Shown: positions 1 to 12,000 of the stretch, piece by piece
Position numbering within the stretch: position 1 is the stretch's first letter
How the letters are laid out: every line of letters begins with the position of its first letter
From: Paragonimus westermani
Taxonomy: Eukaryota; Platyhelminthes; Trematoda; Plagiorchiida; Troglotrematidae
Direction of reading: 5' to 3'
DNA: 64,000 nucleotides
NCBI GenBank assembly: GCA_008508345.1
Contig: QNGE01000832.1
Coordinates: 35,196-99,195, forward strand
Made by a program: the position numbers and the translations under genes
The notes under the pieces: model-generated
The model's input: the letters and a program-made list of their open reading frames with translations, nothing else
What the model was told of the DNA's origin: nothing
The model's database searches: none

Positions 1-2900
1 CGGTTCAACACCAAATCTTGCCAACATCTAAAGCCAGTGTTGCACTTCGCCTACCTGATCTCACTCAACCGTACAGCAGCTGCTTCTGAATATGGTCGTC
101 GTCCAGCCGACGGACGTGACCTATCCAACAAAGCTGATTCACCCTCAGTATTGCTTTCATTCCACCCATGTCTGCTCGCCGCAGTACCTAAGTGTTCGGA
201 ATCACGTCCGACCGCCGAATACCCAGAGTGCGTTCTAGATGTTGCACATGAAATATACTCAGATATCGCACGTATCGCTGATAGTGTTCAATTGTCGTTG
301 CCGTACAGCACTATGGAAAGCACCATTGAGCGGTAGGCACAGAGCTTAGTGCTCGGCTCCAGGCTGTGGTTCTTCCAGACACGTCTCTCAAGACACTCGA
401 AAGCAGCACTAGCCATTGACGCACGAGCTCGCAACTCACGGTCCGCGGACAAATCCGTCGACAATTTGCTACCCAAGTGACAGAAGTCAGCGAATCTGTC
501 GACAACGTCCCCTTTGATGTGAATCTGAGGTGCATGTGCAGGAACGGCATGTCTTCCCTGAGTAGGCTGAGAGAATGGAAATTTCTCACCTGTATTGATC
601 TCCAGTCCAAGCTCCTCGGAACATTGACCAGCGAAACGTTCGCATTCAATTGGTTCAGCAGGATTCTTGCAAGCAACTTACCAGCGCAGCTCAGCAAATT
701 AATGCCCCGATAGTTGTTGGTGCATTGTTTGCTACCCTTACCTTCAAACAAAGTTACGATGAGAGTATCCTTGAGCTCTTGTGCCTTTTATTCCTGCTCC
801 GGCCAGCCAGAGCAAGGCGCGTTACAATGCCGGTTCGCCGTTCTTAAGGATCTCATCTGGTAACCCATCCTCACCTGCATCCTTTCCGTTGCACAGTTGA
901 CCAATTGCCCTCTGCAACCCCAGCAAATCTGGGGAGAGTGTAAGTGCTGATTTGATATCCTGTTGCGGCAGGCTGGTCACAACCACCAAATCAATGTTGG
1001 AATCACGGTTTAGTAGACTACCAATATGTTTGCACCGGTCTCTCATGATGTCCTCTGGTTGGGTGCAAGTACAACCGGTGTCCACGTCTACCAGTGATTT
1101 GGCAGACTAGATGAATGAACCGAGAATCGCCTTGAACTAATCATGATACTCTATGTGTTGTTGACAATCGGCGTGGCCGTGCATTCACTCATCTTACTTC
1201 CTCTACCAGTTGTCCCTGACTCCACGAACACGTTTAGCGAGTTGGCGGTGAGTATTCCGGATTGTCGCTCTCTTGTCTTCATTGTCCGGGTCCACTGTGG
1301 AAGCGGCAAACGCTACCTCCTTCCCTCGTATCGAATTGGAGACAGCCGCGTTGTTACCGAACCAGCTCGGATGTTTCTGACGCCACCGGCCGTCTCGGTG
1401 GGTGCCGGCCCCATTCATTCTCCGAGTTGTTCCCACACATCCTCAGGGGTGGTGGACACATGTGTTGTGGACGAAGAACGCGAATGGCACTAGGGTTAGT
1501 TGTTTAGGTTATCATTCCGTGCGTTATGCCTTCCAACAACAGCACAGGCAAAAATACTCAACTACGTACGATGCTGGTCTCAGAAAGTCACGGTTGCCAC
1601 GGACGCCATTGCTCAGTTCCTTTATAAAGCAAGAACCACTTTATGCGATGCCGCACTCCAGGGTTCCTTTTTGTATTTCTCCCGTGGCCATTTCAATGTC
1701 AATTCATGCTGTTGCTCCAGTATTGAATAACAGTGGGGTGAGTAGTGTAGTGCGATCGCTCGAACTCACTCCACAACAATGGCACGGCACGCTGAAAACC
1801 ATCCCTCGTCTTACACTTCTCCAATCGTTTGACTTCCAGTTACTCTCGTCGGCCGGACGATCTACAATAAACAGGCTCGCGTACATGGATAGACAATTTG
1901 GTTCTGACCAATCTGTGCTCAACGCTACATTTAGCACCGTGCATCACCCGCGTGATGCGCACATCATGAATGTCGTGCTGCCGCACAATCACGTAGTCAA
2001 ACAAATGATGGTGACCACTTCGTGGATGAGTCCACGTCGCTATTTCGCCCACATCCAGTTGGAATCAAGTGTTCGTGATAGCCAGCTCGTGAGTAGCACA
2101 CGGGTGGAGTAGACGATCACCAACCTCGTTGACTGAACCAATGCCGTAGGGTCCGAGGACTTCTGGTCAAGCTACCGAGTGGCGCCCAACTCGAGCGTTC
2201 ATGTTGCCCAGAACAAACAGTCGGTCAGTCACCGGTGTTGAGAACCGCTACCTTCCGGAATGAAAGCAACAATGAGTCTTCGTGGCACAAAGCAAATCTC
2301 AGTCTATTGAGTTTCTATTGGTTATTTTATAGACTAGACGCATCGGTAAAATGAAGAATTACAATTGGTGTTGACGCTTTCGTTTTCTCATTGGTCAGCC
2401 CGACTCCGCTTGTAGCTCGTTTGTTTCAACGCGTGACGCACTTAAACAACTTGTTTTACTCCGGTGCTCGTTATAACAAAATCCGATGCTGGAGCATCGT
2501 GCCATGCTGATTGGTCCCCGTGCTGACATACAAGTTTGTTCGTGTTTTCGACACTGATTGGCCGTAGGCTTCTGCGAATCAATGGTTGACTTCGTATCGA
2601 TGCGTTTGTCCAATCCACTCCCTTTACAACCGGTGCCGACCGAATTGTGGCGGACAGCTGATCATAGAACTGGTGCTTTGTATCACCAGCGTGTCAAATT
2701 GTTGGACCATAAACACCGAGAACTGTGACACAGTGACCTCGATCAAGTCGTAGGCGCATGGACAGGATTCGAGGGCTGATGTCTTGCGGTTCGCATATCA
2801 TCAAAGCATTGACGTGATCAGGTATACTTTCTCCGTTAGCAGGGGCTAGAAAAATCGGTCTCTCATTATGGCGCATCACTGTTGTGTGTTCTGTTTGCTC
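1..2900 (-). mobile_element. Decayed LINE (non-LTR retrotransposon), endonuclease plus reverse transcriptase
   Basis: Read on the minus strand from about 2890 down to the window edge, the fragments appear in the order expected of a LINE ORF2. The endonuclease middle is at 2879-2694 (SPRILSMRL, VLGVYGPTI). After an inserted LTR, the endonuclease C-terminus follows at about 2230-1840 (VLGNMNARVG, TWTHPRSGHHHL, DYVIVR). A linker comes next, then the region before the RT at 1085-822 (GKDAGEDGLPDEI), RT fingers near 750-650 (NNYRGINLLS, GKLLARILLNQL) and the C-terminal connection region (LGSKLSTDLS, ASAAFECL, VLSIVLYG) at 476-288. Remnants of the C-terminal tail (WIGHVRRLDDD) continue to about position 60. 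Many frame changes and stops make it a pseudogene, and its 3' end runs off the window. It belongs to the endonuclease-RT family often mis-annotated as craniofacial development protein 2-like. Confidence 0.85.
2236..2628 (-). mobile_element. Solo LTR inserted in the LINE endonuclease region
   Basis: A 393-bp block begins TG and ends CA. It is flanked by a perfect 5-bp direct repeat, ACCGG, at 2231-2235 and 2629-2633, the footprint expected from integrase insertion. It interrupts the LINE endonuclease reading frame exactly between the segment ending FYDQLSATIRSAP and the one beginning VLGNMNARVG. Read on the minus strand it has three CCAAT-type boxes (near 2555, 2512 and 2393) and then a TATAAAAT box at 2331-2324, the usual U3 promoter order. 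That orients the LTR on the minus strand. No gag or pol sequence accompanies it, so it is a solo LTR left by LTR-LTR recombination. Which internal region it belonged to is unknown. Confidence 0.8.
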
Positions 2901-3158
2901 TCGAGAACGTTGTATGTAGCAGAAGTAATGGGATTATATCGGTCTGTTTAACCTTTTAGAGAACATTAATCCATTCAAATCGCGCATGCAAGCAGCCGCA
3001 GACGAAACTGTTGTCTTTTGACGCAAGCATGACGGACGTAGGACTAAAAGTTCGATGACACTGCTGCGTTGAGCAACTTATCTGAAGAATCGAAAATGCA
3101 CCAGTTAGCGATATTCCGACATTGCGTTTGAAACGGTAGCAGAGAGATCGTTGTCAAC

Positions 3159-3530
3159 GTGTCCCTTGCTGATTATACAAATAAGGATGACGTGATTGTA
3201 GTGATTAGTAGGTTCGAAGAGGATTGCGTTAACGAAGGGAATGAAGCTTTTAAACATTCCTTTTTTAACCTAACTGTTATCATGGGATATTTGTCGGCAA
3301 GTATGTATCGGTACTGCAGGAGCTGGCCGGAATGTGGAACTTTTGCAAGTCTATAAAAGATAGTTTCAGACGTGATAAAATAGCCCTTGGCGCTCAGGAC
3401 ACTGCTATGAAGGAGAGACCATTGAAGTATGGGCAGGACTGGATATATATTCTCGTCGCTTTTGCGACGACAATTGTGAACGATGGAAAGAGAAACGTCT
3501 GGTGCTTGGAGAGGGCTGCGTGAGGTTTTG
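3159..3530 (+). pseudogene. Ty3/gypsy gag remnant
   Basis: Two overlapping frames give a recognisable LTR-retrotransposon capsid pattern. The first frame has a segment resembling the usual gag stretch around ISRFEEDCVNEGNEAFKHS. A frame change follows, and then NFCKSIKDSFRRDKIALG, which matches the conserved gag motif of the form C-N-F-x-S-L-x-D-S-x-I-R-D-K-I-V-x-G. No zinc knuckle was found. The frameshift and later stops make it non-functional. It is followed on the same strand by protease, RT and RNase H remnants, so it is the 5' part of one degenerate gag-pol copy. Confidence 0.55.
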
Positions 3531-3739
3531 AAATACGATTCATTTTTCTGAGTAAGACAAGTCTTTCTTCATGAGAACACCCAATGAAATGTCAATGATC
3601 TGACAAATATTGCGTGGTATTCGAGGTGTACCTGGATTGGAAAGGACTTTCATCAAGCCTTTTAATGAAGACAAACAGTGGTGATGTCAGTTATATTCTA
3701 GTTCACCTGCCAGTGTTATACCGGCAATTTGTCCCCAAG

Positions 3740-5170
3740 CATAGTCATAAAGACTTCTGATACCCAACTGTAAAGATGAAATGCAACAAAAATCTGTTAG
3801 GGAATATTAGTGTGCCCATCAACAGTCTGAAGAATGACCAATCGTGTGTGATTGTTTTTTGTGACAGATGGAGATTTGACATCAATCCTGGGTTTTGGAT
3901 ACTATTCAAAAATGTGGATTTCTTTACCTTCCACCGTGTGTTAGAGACATCCCAGCTATTGGAACCGAATCTCCTTGGGTTTGCTCCGGTTTTGGTTTGT
4001 ATGCCGGTTACCGCTACTTGATCTATAGCCAAGAAGGCTGTGCCAGTTGCGTTACCCGCTGAGGGAGTTCCACTAATCATCCGGAGGAATTTGAAAATGA
4101 GTTGAATCGTTTGCTAAAAGTGATGGCATTAGTACATGAGCCTACTGAATGGGTCACTCAGGTTGCAGCAACATTGAAAAAATCTGGTGATGTTTTCATA
4201 TTCATTGATCCCATGAAGTTGAACGCTGTCCGTCACAGAAAACAGCAAGAGCCACTGACTGTGGACGATAGGTTGACCCGAAAGAATCATACTCTTTTTT
4301 CACGTATACTGACAGCTGGTGTTGGGTGAAGAATCTAGTTATCTAACTACCTCTGGCACATTTTGGGTATTTCTAGTGTCTGCGCTTATCCTTCGAACTG
4401 AGGTTGTCGAGCAAGAAAGGTCAACATGTTGCACACGGTATGCCCGTGTACGGAGCATCATAGGAATCTTGGTGGCCCGTATTACACAGTGTGGAACCGT
4501 CACGATGTAAAATGATCTTTCGGGCGACAGAAGTAAGGTCTCATAACAACCTACTCCTGTCTGAGGAATTCAAGACCGTTTCAGGCAAAGTGAAAGCGCT
4601 TCAGTATACATCAGACCATGAGAATGTGAAGGCAGTTTCACATTCAAATAATATGATGAACTACTAAAGTCTGCTGCATCCAAAGTTAGTCAACATAATA
4701 TGTCCATTTCTGCAACCCATACACGAGGAAGCAACATGGTGTGAGGTGATGTTCAGCAGTCAACTGTTGACGAAATCAAAGGGTTGGTTTCTATGGTTTC
4801 GTCGTTGTCATACCAATGTGATGGTGGCGAATCCAGATTTGGAGCATTGTCACTACAACAAGGGATGTCGGCAGACTGCAGATGTGGCCGTCTCAATTGT
4901 GGGAAGAAAAGATGCTCAAATCGAAAATGAAATGCTAGCAGTCGTTTTCACTCTGAAACGCCACAACAACAGTGGTACACACAGACCACATATGTTTGAT
5001 AGCGCTATTGAAAAACCACTTTTTGCGACAGAAATATCTCAGACAGATATCCATCACTTATTTTGTGAAACAACCTGTTCGTCAGAAGCAGCATCATCAA
5101 TGTAACTATTCCAAACGAAAAACAATCATCCATGGCAAAGTCACGATGAGGAAATTTAACATCTTCCCCC
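3740..5170 (+). pseudogene. Ty3/gypsy pol remnant: protease end, reverse transcriptase, RNase H
   Basis: The segment NLLGNISVPINSLKN near 3790-3830 resembles the region after the protease in gypsy Pol. The RT N-terminus is clear at 4102-4250: LNRLLKVMALV, then EPTEWVTQVAATLKKSG and FIDPMKLNAVRH, matching the gypsy pattern EPTEW-V followed by LRICIDP-LN. The RT palm with YxDD was not recognised. An RNase H tail appears near 4915-5020 (IENEMLAVVFTLKRH, then a degraded TDHKPL equivalent). Several frames are needed, so it is a pseudogene. No integrase follows on this copy. With the gag at 3.16 kb it makes up about 2 kb of one internally reduced element. Confidence 0.65.
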
Positions 5171-5179
5171 ATTGCACAA

Positions 5180-8110
5180 GGCGTGCACAAATGTATTATA
5201 AATCTAATTACTTTGCTAATGTTGCATCGTAATATGGATGTATGGATTAAGTTTGCGTGACACATTACCTCTGTTTCAACCCACTCAGAAGCCCGGATTC
5301 AGAAGAGGACGTGTGACAGCGTCCACTGGTTTGTGCCATTCAGAAGGGTGCCAAAATGAATGTGTTTTGTCAACTACAGATATCTCCAGTCTGATAAACA
5401 ACCCATAAGAATACAGGAAACCATTGATTCGATATAGTCGAGCTGCCAACGCTTAATGGGACAAACAGGTGTAAACCGGTGATTGGGCAAAATAGCATTG
5501 GCCATCTGCAGCATTAGGCAGGCCATGTGTAACGACTACAGCCAATCCATCACGCATCGCTCGGCTGCTTTACCTTCTGCGCGTGTGAACAGCAGCAGGT
5601 AGCACCGAGTTCTGCAGTTATTCTGGAGGTTGTGACAAACGCCAGACTTTCAAAACCACGTAGGTATAAATCAAAGTAGATAGCCTGTCATACAAAAAGA
5701 CAGATAATTACAGACAAGCTGTCAAAATTAGGAGATTGAACTATCTGTAATGTAGAGGGTTATGGCACTAACCTCACATAGGCATTGATCACCTGATCGA
5801 CCCCACTGGACAAGTGACAGAACGGACGAATAAACGTACGGTTTGTTTACAGTAAATTAGTCATATTTGTAGTAGGGTTTCTCAGCACTGACTTTGTCCA
5901 ACGCACATCTTCTTTGCAGGCTGTAGATGATAGAACCCGCGAAATATTCATTAACAAGAGCTGAATAACTCGCCACACACGTTAATGTGTCTACATGTGT
6001 GACACATTATCTTCTTTCTGTGCAAAGCGCTGACTGTTGTCACGTTACTACATATCGAAACCCCAAACATCAGACACTGTGGTCCCCTCAGCTCGTTCAT
6101 GAGAGTAATATGAAACCCATCAGAGTCAAACGTACATCCGCAGACCCCTTGTGGCAGACACAACAAGTCAAAGTAGTCCTTTCGAGCGGATTTGCCCAAA
6201 CATAAATTTCTCACCGTATTGAAGCCCATTTTACACTGTATGTTGTTAGCATATTGTCAGGACTATCAACGTCATGTTCGTTTCGATTATAAACTGAAGC
6301 CACTCTACATTTCCTCTGACACGTCTCTTCTACTCAAGAGACACAATTCTAATTAAATGAAGGAGTCATCGATTTATGTCTTCTGAATTAACGGCGTATA
6401 ACGAGTAAAGTTTTCAAAAATGCCACCAAGCGATATTTCTTTCCACTCCCTTGACAGTGCAGATACGATTTACTATCGTTTGCATAGTAAGCCTCGAAAA
6501 GATGTATCACGTTCGAAAACAGATCAGTTGTCCTTCTCCCGACTTGACATCTAGTAAGCTGTTTTCTTCTTTAGACGTGGGAAGATGGGGAATTGCGTGG
6601 GGGTGCCATTTGTCTAAAGTATAACTTTCACTAACCTATTTGCCTTTTTTCTATTTGTACAATGTGATTACTAGTGTGAAAGTGTTCGTTAGTCATCGCC
6701 CCCATTTCTAAACTCTATCTGGTAGTTGATGTACTTTCACTGCTTGAGCCACATAGGTGCATCTGGTTCAAATCCGCAATTTGTTGTTGACTGCACAGAA
6801 TGAGAACAGGAAGCAGTAGAGGAGCGAGTGCACGCCTGAATGTCAAATAATTGGTCTTATGCATTTGCCTAGAGTGGTCGCGCGTTACATCACAAGTGGA
6901 CATCAAATGGCAGCATCAAAGTTAGGAGCTCTAACTCTCTCATACACGTATCAATTTGTGCATTCGCTTTTGTCAGGACGGTGTAAAGCGGATGATAGTC
7001 CTATGCAGTAAAAGTGGTTAGTAAGGCTAGTTAAGAGGTTTAGAAAATAAATACCATGAAATGTTGTAGCATGCTTACTGCTAATCGATCTGAACCAAAC
7101 TTGGGCGATGTGTTGACCTTGTTCCGCAGAAAACTGTCACTTGAGTTTGTGATTCACACAATTACAAAGAAAGCCAAGCAACTTTAAATAACAAAATTAG
7201 TAAGAATGACTACCTGACCGAGAAAATCGGAATGCAAACCGAAATTTAGGTTTTTAGGTGTTCATTTCATTTCTTGTTCCGACTCATGTGGTATCTCTCG
7301 CGCATAAACATACGTGCACATATGTGCATTTCTACACCCAAGTGAGTTTGGAAACTGACTGTATATGACAAGTTGCAACTTGTTAACACTGCCAAATAAC
7401 CCAGTATTTTTGCTTTCAAATGCGGCATGATCGCTGATAACTTATTTGTGTACGTGCCAGTACTACAGTGTAAATGACGTGTTCTTTGCATACACGTATT
7501 CTTCTTCAGCGTGAAATTGTCTGCTTTCGATTTTTTAAATTTAATTCAGAAACGTTATTCAGGGTCACAGTATCTAGCTGTCCGGTTTCGGACTGAAAAT
7601 TGCAGCGGAACCAATGACTGTGCTTTTTTCGATAATGCATTCTAATTCAAATCACTCATCATTAACCATAGAACAGCTGGCAAATGTATGCTGCTAGAAC
7701 ATCGAAGAGAGACATGTTCCAATACTTTGCCACTATATACAGTTAACAGTTGTTGCTTGCCCATTCTGTTGTCCCAGAGTGCAAAGCTTCGGTCATGTCA
7801 TAGCGCCAGTATGGCCCGATAGATTTCCATAAACTCCCGCCTCACTGTTGAGTATAACTGAAGTAACGATAGCTTTTGGCAGACAACGTCTTTGTTGTCA
7901 TGACTAGTCATTCTACTCATGAACTGACGAGTAACCCAGGTTGACCGCTACTCAGTTACTCTGTTGCGATATCACCGAGTAATAACCTAATTTATTAATT
8001 GATACACTTGAATGTTTCCCATCATGGGACGTAGATAACCGACCGGTAGATAGGCTTTTCACCTTATTGTCATACGAACTGACTGGAAGTTAACACAAAA
8101 TACTTCGCCT
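5180..8110. other. No recognisable gene or repeat
   Basis: Only short open frames occur on either strand, and none carries a domain signature I know. The stretch is ordinary AT-leaning intergenic or intronic sequence. The first few hundred bases may be unrecognised 3' sequence of the gypsy copy. Confidence 0.4.
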
Positions 8111-8117
8111 CTCCCTG

Positions 8118-8196
8118 ACAACTGTGTTCCATATAAATGTTATGTAATTGACTCGGTGGTGAATAACCGGAAACGAGTTTGTTCGCTACACCATTT
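8118..8196 (+). repeat. Half-copy of the foldback element at 45.9 kb
   Basis: About 75-80 bp running from GACAACTGTG to TCGCTACACC match, with scattered substitutions, the right arm of the large hairpin at 46019-46106. Both share GACAAC, AATGTTATGTAATTG, GATGAATAACCG (here GGTGAATAACCG) and TGTTCGC. Only one arm is present, with no inverted partner nearby. It ends five bases before the ATG of the open frame at 8202. Confidence 0.65.
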
Positions 8197-8201
8197 TTCT
8201 G

Positions 8202-8711
8202 ATGACTACGCTGGGGATTTTAATCACAGGATATTTGATCTATTTATCCAATGTCAGATCGCAGGTGCTTAGGACAAGACAGACTGGTGCGCAGGTCTTG
8301 AAAGTTCGTTCAGCTGAACCGGAAAGTGAAGTAATTTTGATGTCCACCGACAGCGAGAGTACGCTAGAGGACCGCAGTGGAGCATGCCAAAAATTGGCCA
8401 CCAACAAGAGAACACCAATTAGGTCATACGAAGCTGATTCATCAACCGAGAAAATCGAGACAACTTCTGCCGTGGACGTCTCCGCATCAAACGGTGTGCA
8501 TGCCGTGCCCAGATTTACAACTGAATTAATCAGGCCCAAGTCGGTAGGAGATGAGACAACTAAGAAGTGTGATGAATTCGGATATAAGAATGGGGAATAC
8601 TCACATACTAATCAGCAGAAATCCGTTTCTACTACCAGACGAGTCTTTCGGTCGAAAAAGAACGATTCATTTTTCCATCCTGGAACACCCTTGGTACAAG
8701 CTGGGATTAAG
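8202..8711 (+). CDS. Candidate coding exon A of an uncharacterised plus-strand gene
   Basis: An open frame of 170 codons ends at a plausible splice donor (AAG then GTAGGA) just before a stop at 8718. It can start at the ATG at 8202, which would give a short hydrophobic N-terminus (LGILITGYLIYL). Alternatively it starts at an acceptor at 8264 (GATCGCAG), in the same phase. The rest is polar and rich in Ser, Thr, Glu and Lys, and resembles a disordered protein. No domain is recognised. A frame this long can arise by chance about once in a window this size, so length alone is not proof. Composition, the donor and phase 0 at the end, which fits exons at 34908 and 46517, support it. Confidence 0.4.
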
Positions 8712-9041
8712 GTAGGATGAATCGATCTGAACGATTTTGAGTTTTTCATAGTGTGCAAATCTGTTCGTATCGGTCGCAAACGACCCATCTATCCAATCAA
8801 CTAGGTGTTTATCGTTACGACTTACCCGTAACTTCATAGTTTGTCTGGCCAATAAAAACAAAAACAGTTGTCCTACTTTTCAAGAGGAAATTTGTTTGTA
8901 TAGCTCACCCTTATTATCTTGTAGTTTCACTGGCTGTCACACTCATCTCACCATTTGCTTTCGACATGTTTTCAATCAGTTGGTTAGCTTTTGGCTCATC
9001 CGTCCAGGCTTTTTTTGTTAATTCTTTTTCCCTTCGTCTTG

Positions 9042-9112
<71 letters not shown>
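9042..9112 (+). repeat. (ATC)n microsatellite
   Basis: An uninterrupted run of 23 complete ATC units, 71 bp, preceded by a pyrimidine-rich stretch (TTCTTTTTCCCTTCGTCTTG). It is pure, which suggests recent expansion and likely length polymorphism. Confidence 0.97.
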
Positions 9113-9117
9113 TATCG

Positions 9118-9140
9118 CTAAATCGCTCATGGCGATTTAG
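9118..9140 (+). repeat. Perfect stem-loop beside the microsatellite
   Basis: A 9-bp stem, CTAAATCGC with GCGATTTAG, encloses the 5-nt loop TCATG. It starts six bases after the last ATC unit. It is too isolated to assign a role. Confidence 0.7.
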
Positions 9141-9681
9141 GACAATTCACCAAGCAACACATTCTCAACAATTCCAATAACGCTTATTCAGAGAGCCGGG
9201 TTAAACGGACTATCTCCCAAGTCCAATAACGTCGAAAAAGGTGATCGAAATGATTGGAATTTATATGGTACTGATTGGTAAAATTACAATAAAGATACTA
9301 TCTCACCTCAAATGTTACTTAATCGGATACATAAAATATCTAGCAGAAAGTCGTCCAGAATGAACTAACCAAACACGAGTCCGCAAATATTCACCAATCA
9401 ACGGGAAATGAATTCATTATAACAATCCGATGCAGATGGAGGTGAGCACGTGTCCAACATTATCATGGAGGAAGATTTCGACATGTGAGAAATGATATTT
9501 ACAACAAAGAAGGAGGCAAACATCTTATGTGTAGTAATGGTACAAGGTTCATCATGACTGTTTACTGTATACATCAAAGCCAAATAGGGGCAAAAGTGAG
9601 ATCGGCTTTCCACAAAAAGCCCAACATGCTTCAAAGAATTCGCCGCTCCGCATCACACCGGTTGGCGGCATCCAATTCGGA

Positions 9682-9775
9682 TTAGCCTATCACAGTGACC
9701 GAAGCCAAAGGACGCCTGCGCTCAATCATCACCACAATTGGCTTGCGCCGCACCAGTTGCGGTCCCACCCACACA
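9682..9775 (-). repeat. Dispersed repeat shared with 31.64 kb
   Basis: Read on the minus strand, the stretch TGGTGCGGCGCAAG, then TGTGGTGATG, GCGCAGGCGTCCTTTGGCTT and GTCACTG matches plus-strand 31640-31705 in the same order with few differences. The upstream minus-strand frame (GCTSLLANQLANQHWPAGHKG) is open for about 80 codons but is unrecognised. It is probably part of a transposable element of unknown type. Confidence 0.55.
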
Positions 9776-9939
9776 CCACATATCCAGTGTAAACCCGAAG
9801 GAATCAGACCGGTAGGTGTGCGAATGAGGCCTTTGTGTCCAGCCGGCCAATGCTGGTTAGCCAGTTGGTTGGCTAGCAGAGAAGTGCAACCCTTATCTCT
9901 CGGAAAGTAAACAGAGAGAGCCTGTAATGACAAGATCTA

Positions 9940-11627
9940 AACTAAGGAGAAAGACTTGTGAAGTGTAATACAAGACGCGTTGCAGGTTTGAGCAGCCCAT
10001 AGGAGAAAAGAGTAAAAAACAAAATTCACATTGAAGTACGAAAAGTCAAACAAACCATTCATTATACAGTACAGAACAAAGCTGAAGAAATGAATGGGCA
10101 GAAGATTGCAGACACCCAAGTTTCTGAGAAGCGGAACGGTTTAATTGTCAAAGACCAGGCTTTTGATTGATGCGATCATTAACAGAAGCACAGCTGATAG
10201 ACTAGGACCTACCTGACCCTAACGTACTCACCGTCTCTTCACCGACGGTGTACTGAGTACGTTGGTAACCTATTAATCCCAAAAGCCAGCACATTCGCGA
10301 TCGCACGTATCGCAACGCCATATGGTCACGTCACCGCGACCTACAGCACTGATGATTCCCTTGCGTACTGCGCGCTTCCGTTCTCGGCCCCGCAACAACT
10401 GCTGGTTGAATTTTAGGACGCCCGTCCGGATAGTATTCATTTAGTGCAAGAAAACGGTTGATACAGACTTATTAATGTGTGGGCTGTTGCTAATAGGTGG
10501 CACGATCGTAATTTTTGCTATGAGGTTTACATTAGAGATAACGAAAATTTCACGGGACTACAGGAAGTCCACTTTCTTCAATCACAGCCTCGTTATGAAA
10601 ATCGAGGTTTAAGAAGCATACATGACCAATTTCGTAGTCCTATGAGGTGCATCCCTTAGAGAACACAGGCAAAACGAAACATGCAACGCCGGTCGCTTTG
10701 AATACGGGAGTATCATCAATATCGAAGGCCAACTGGTTTAAATGAATATGGAATATTTCGGTCCATATTTGCTGAGGAAGTTTGATTGTCGAGGGAATTG
10801 TTTTATACTTTTCTAATTGGCCTATCAGATGGAGACTGAGTGATCGGGCGCCTGTATATTTCAACCCTGTCCCAAGTGTATTTCTTCGTTCGGTTCCTGA
10901 TACCTCCGTATCTTGTTATCTTGTAACTTCCCGAGTGCCACTTATGGTCAAGACGTCTGATTCGCTCTCCATCCTAACTACCTTGCATGGTAATTGCCTG
11001 CCAGGTAAATTCCGGCCTCCATGGTCTGATTTTTGACTCGTCATCATGTGTTCACGTCTTTCTTCGTGGGTGGAAGTCAAACCTTATGATCCAGAGCATA
11101 ATTTTGAGCGAGAACGGTCTAATCCATAATGACGCGAAAATCTATATGAAGTTTCGTTAATTGCATTTTCTTTCTACTGAAACTTTTCAAAAAGGTTAAA
11201 CAATTTCTATCAGCCCCACTTCTTTAATCCCTCTGAAGTGTATTTGTTATTCAAAAGCTGCGTTGCGCAGAGGCGCTTTTTCAAATGTGCCGTGGTCTTA
11301 GAGATAAATAAGTCGAATTGCAAGTTTAAATTGCGTCTTCTTGAACTACGATAATTACGTCAGCCCTCTCCCCACCTCTCGCTATCCGTGCTAACGCATA
11401 GCGAATCCGGTACTCACCGTCTGACACTTTACTTATTCTAGACCTTTGCATTCTTGAAAGTATTACTGTGTTTAAGATAATCTTTTCTTGAACACCTATG
11501 AAAATCCCTTTAGTAATGTCTTGTTAACAATGTCAGTTAACATCGTTGGACGTAGACTCGCTTTCTACAGACAGTCTGCTGAAATGGCCAAATTGAATTC
11601 CTCTTTTGTTAGAACAAGCCAGTAGCG
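9940..11627. other. No recognisable gene
   Basis: There are only short unrelated frames and no domain signature. A perfect local dyad lies near 10217-10255, where GTACTCACCGTC and GACGGTGTACTGAGTAC almost mirror each other around TCTTCACC. Confidence 0.4.
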
Positions 11628-12000
11628 TATATAAATCAAAAACTCATACGACCCACCAGCAATCGAAATATCGCTCGAAAAGTGCAGTGGTTTCTCGCAA
11701 GAGTGGTCCCAGTCCACTCAAGGTAATATCACAGTTATCGTACATCATTTGGAGGCAGTCGGGCAATCTGACCGCTATTCACAAGCGAATGTGACTGAAC
11801 GTTTGCATATGAAAAATCAGTAGAACCTGATATGGGGTCATGTTCGCAATGGATAACACGGTTGCTTTGTGAGTACATGCCCGGCGTTCAATTCCCGGTT
11901 TTGGCAAGGATATGCACTATTTGCGGGATCTGACGAGAGGGAAGCTCGAGTATTGTGTTTCTTTTCGTCAGGAGCAAGCTAAAATATTTTCAGAATTCGA
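11628..12000 (+). repeat. SINE-containing repeat, left arm of a 3.2-kb inverted duplication
   Basis: This 373-bp block recurs in reverse orientation at 14471-14843 with only scattered differences, including a shared frame in which more than 50 consecutive codons agree almost perfectly. Its right half is a tRNA-derived SINE head: an A-box-like TTCGCAATGG at 11843-11852, AACACGGTTG after it, and a B-box-like GCGTTCAATTCC at 11884-11895, then the family body (GGCAAGGATATGCACTA, CTCGAGT, TTCTTTTCG). The left half, from 11628 to about 11780, is not in the other SINE copies seen here. Confidence 0.8.

Noticed and set aside
1402..2112. Longest open frame in the window (236 codons, plus strand)
   Set aside because: It lies antisense to recognisable LINE endonuclease sequence (DYVIVR, TWTHPRSG on the minus strand) and has no domain of its own.
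9042..9112. CRISPR-like array
   Set aside because: It is a simple trinucleotide run with no spacers, and the DNA is eukaryotic.
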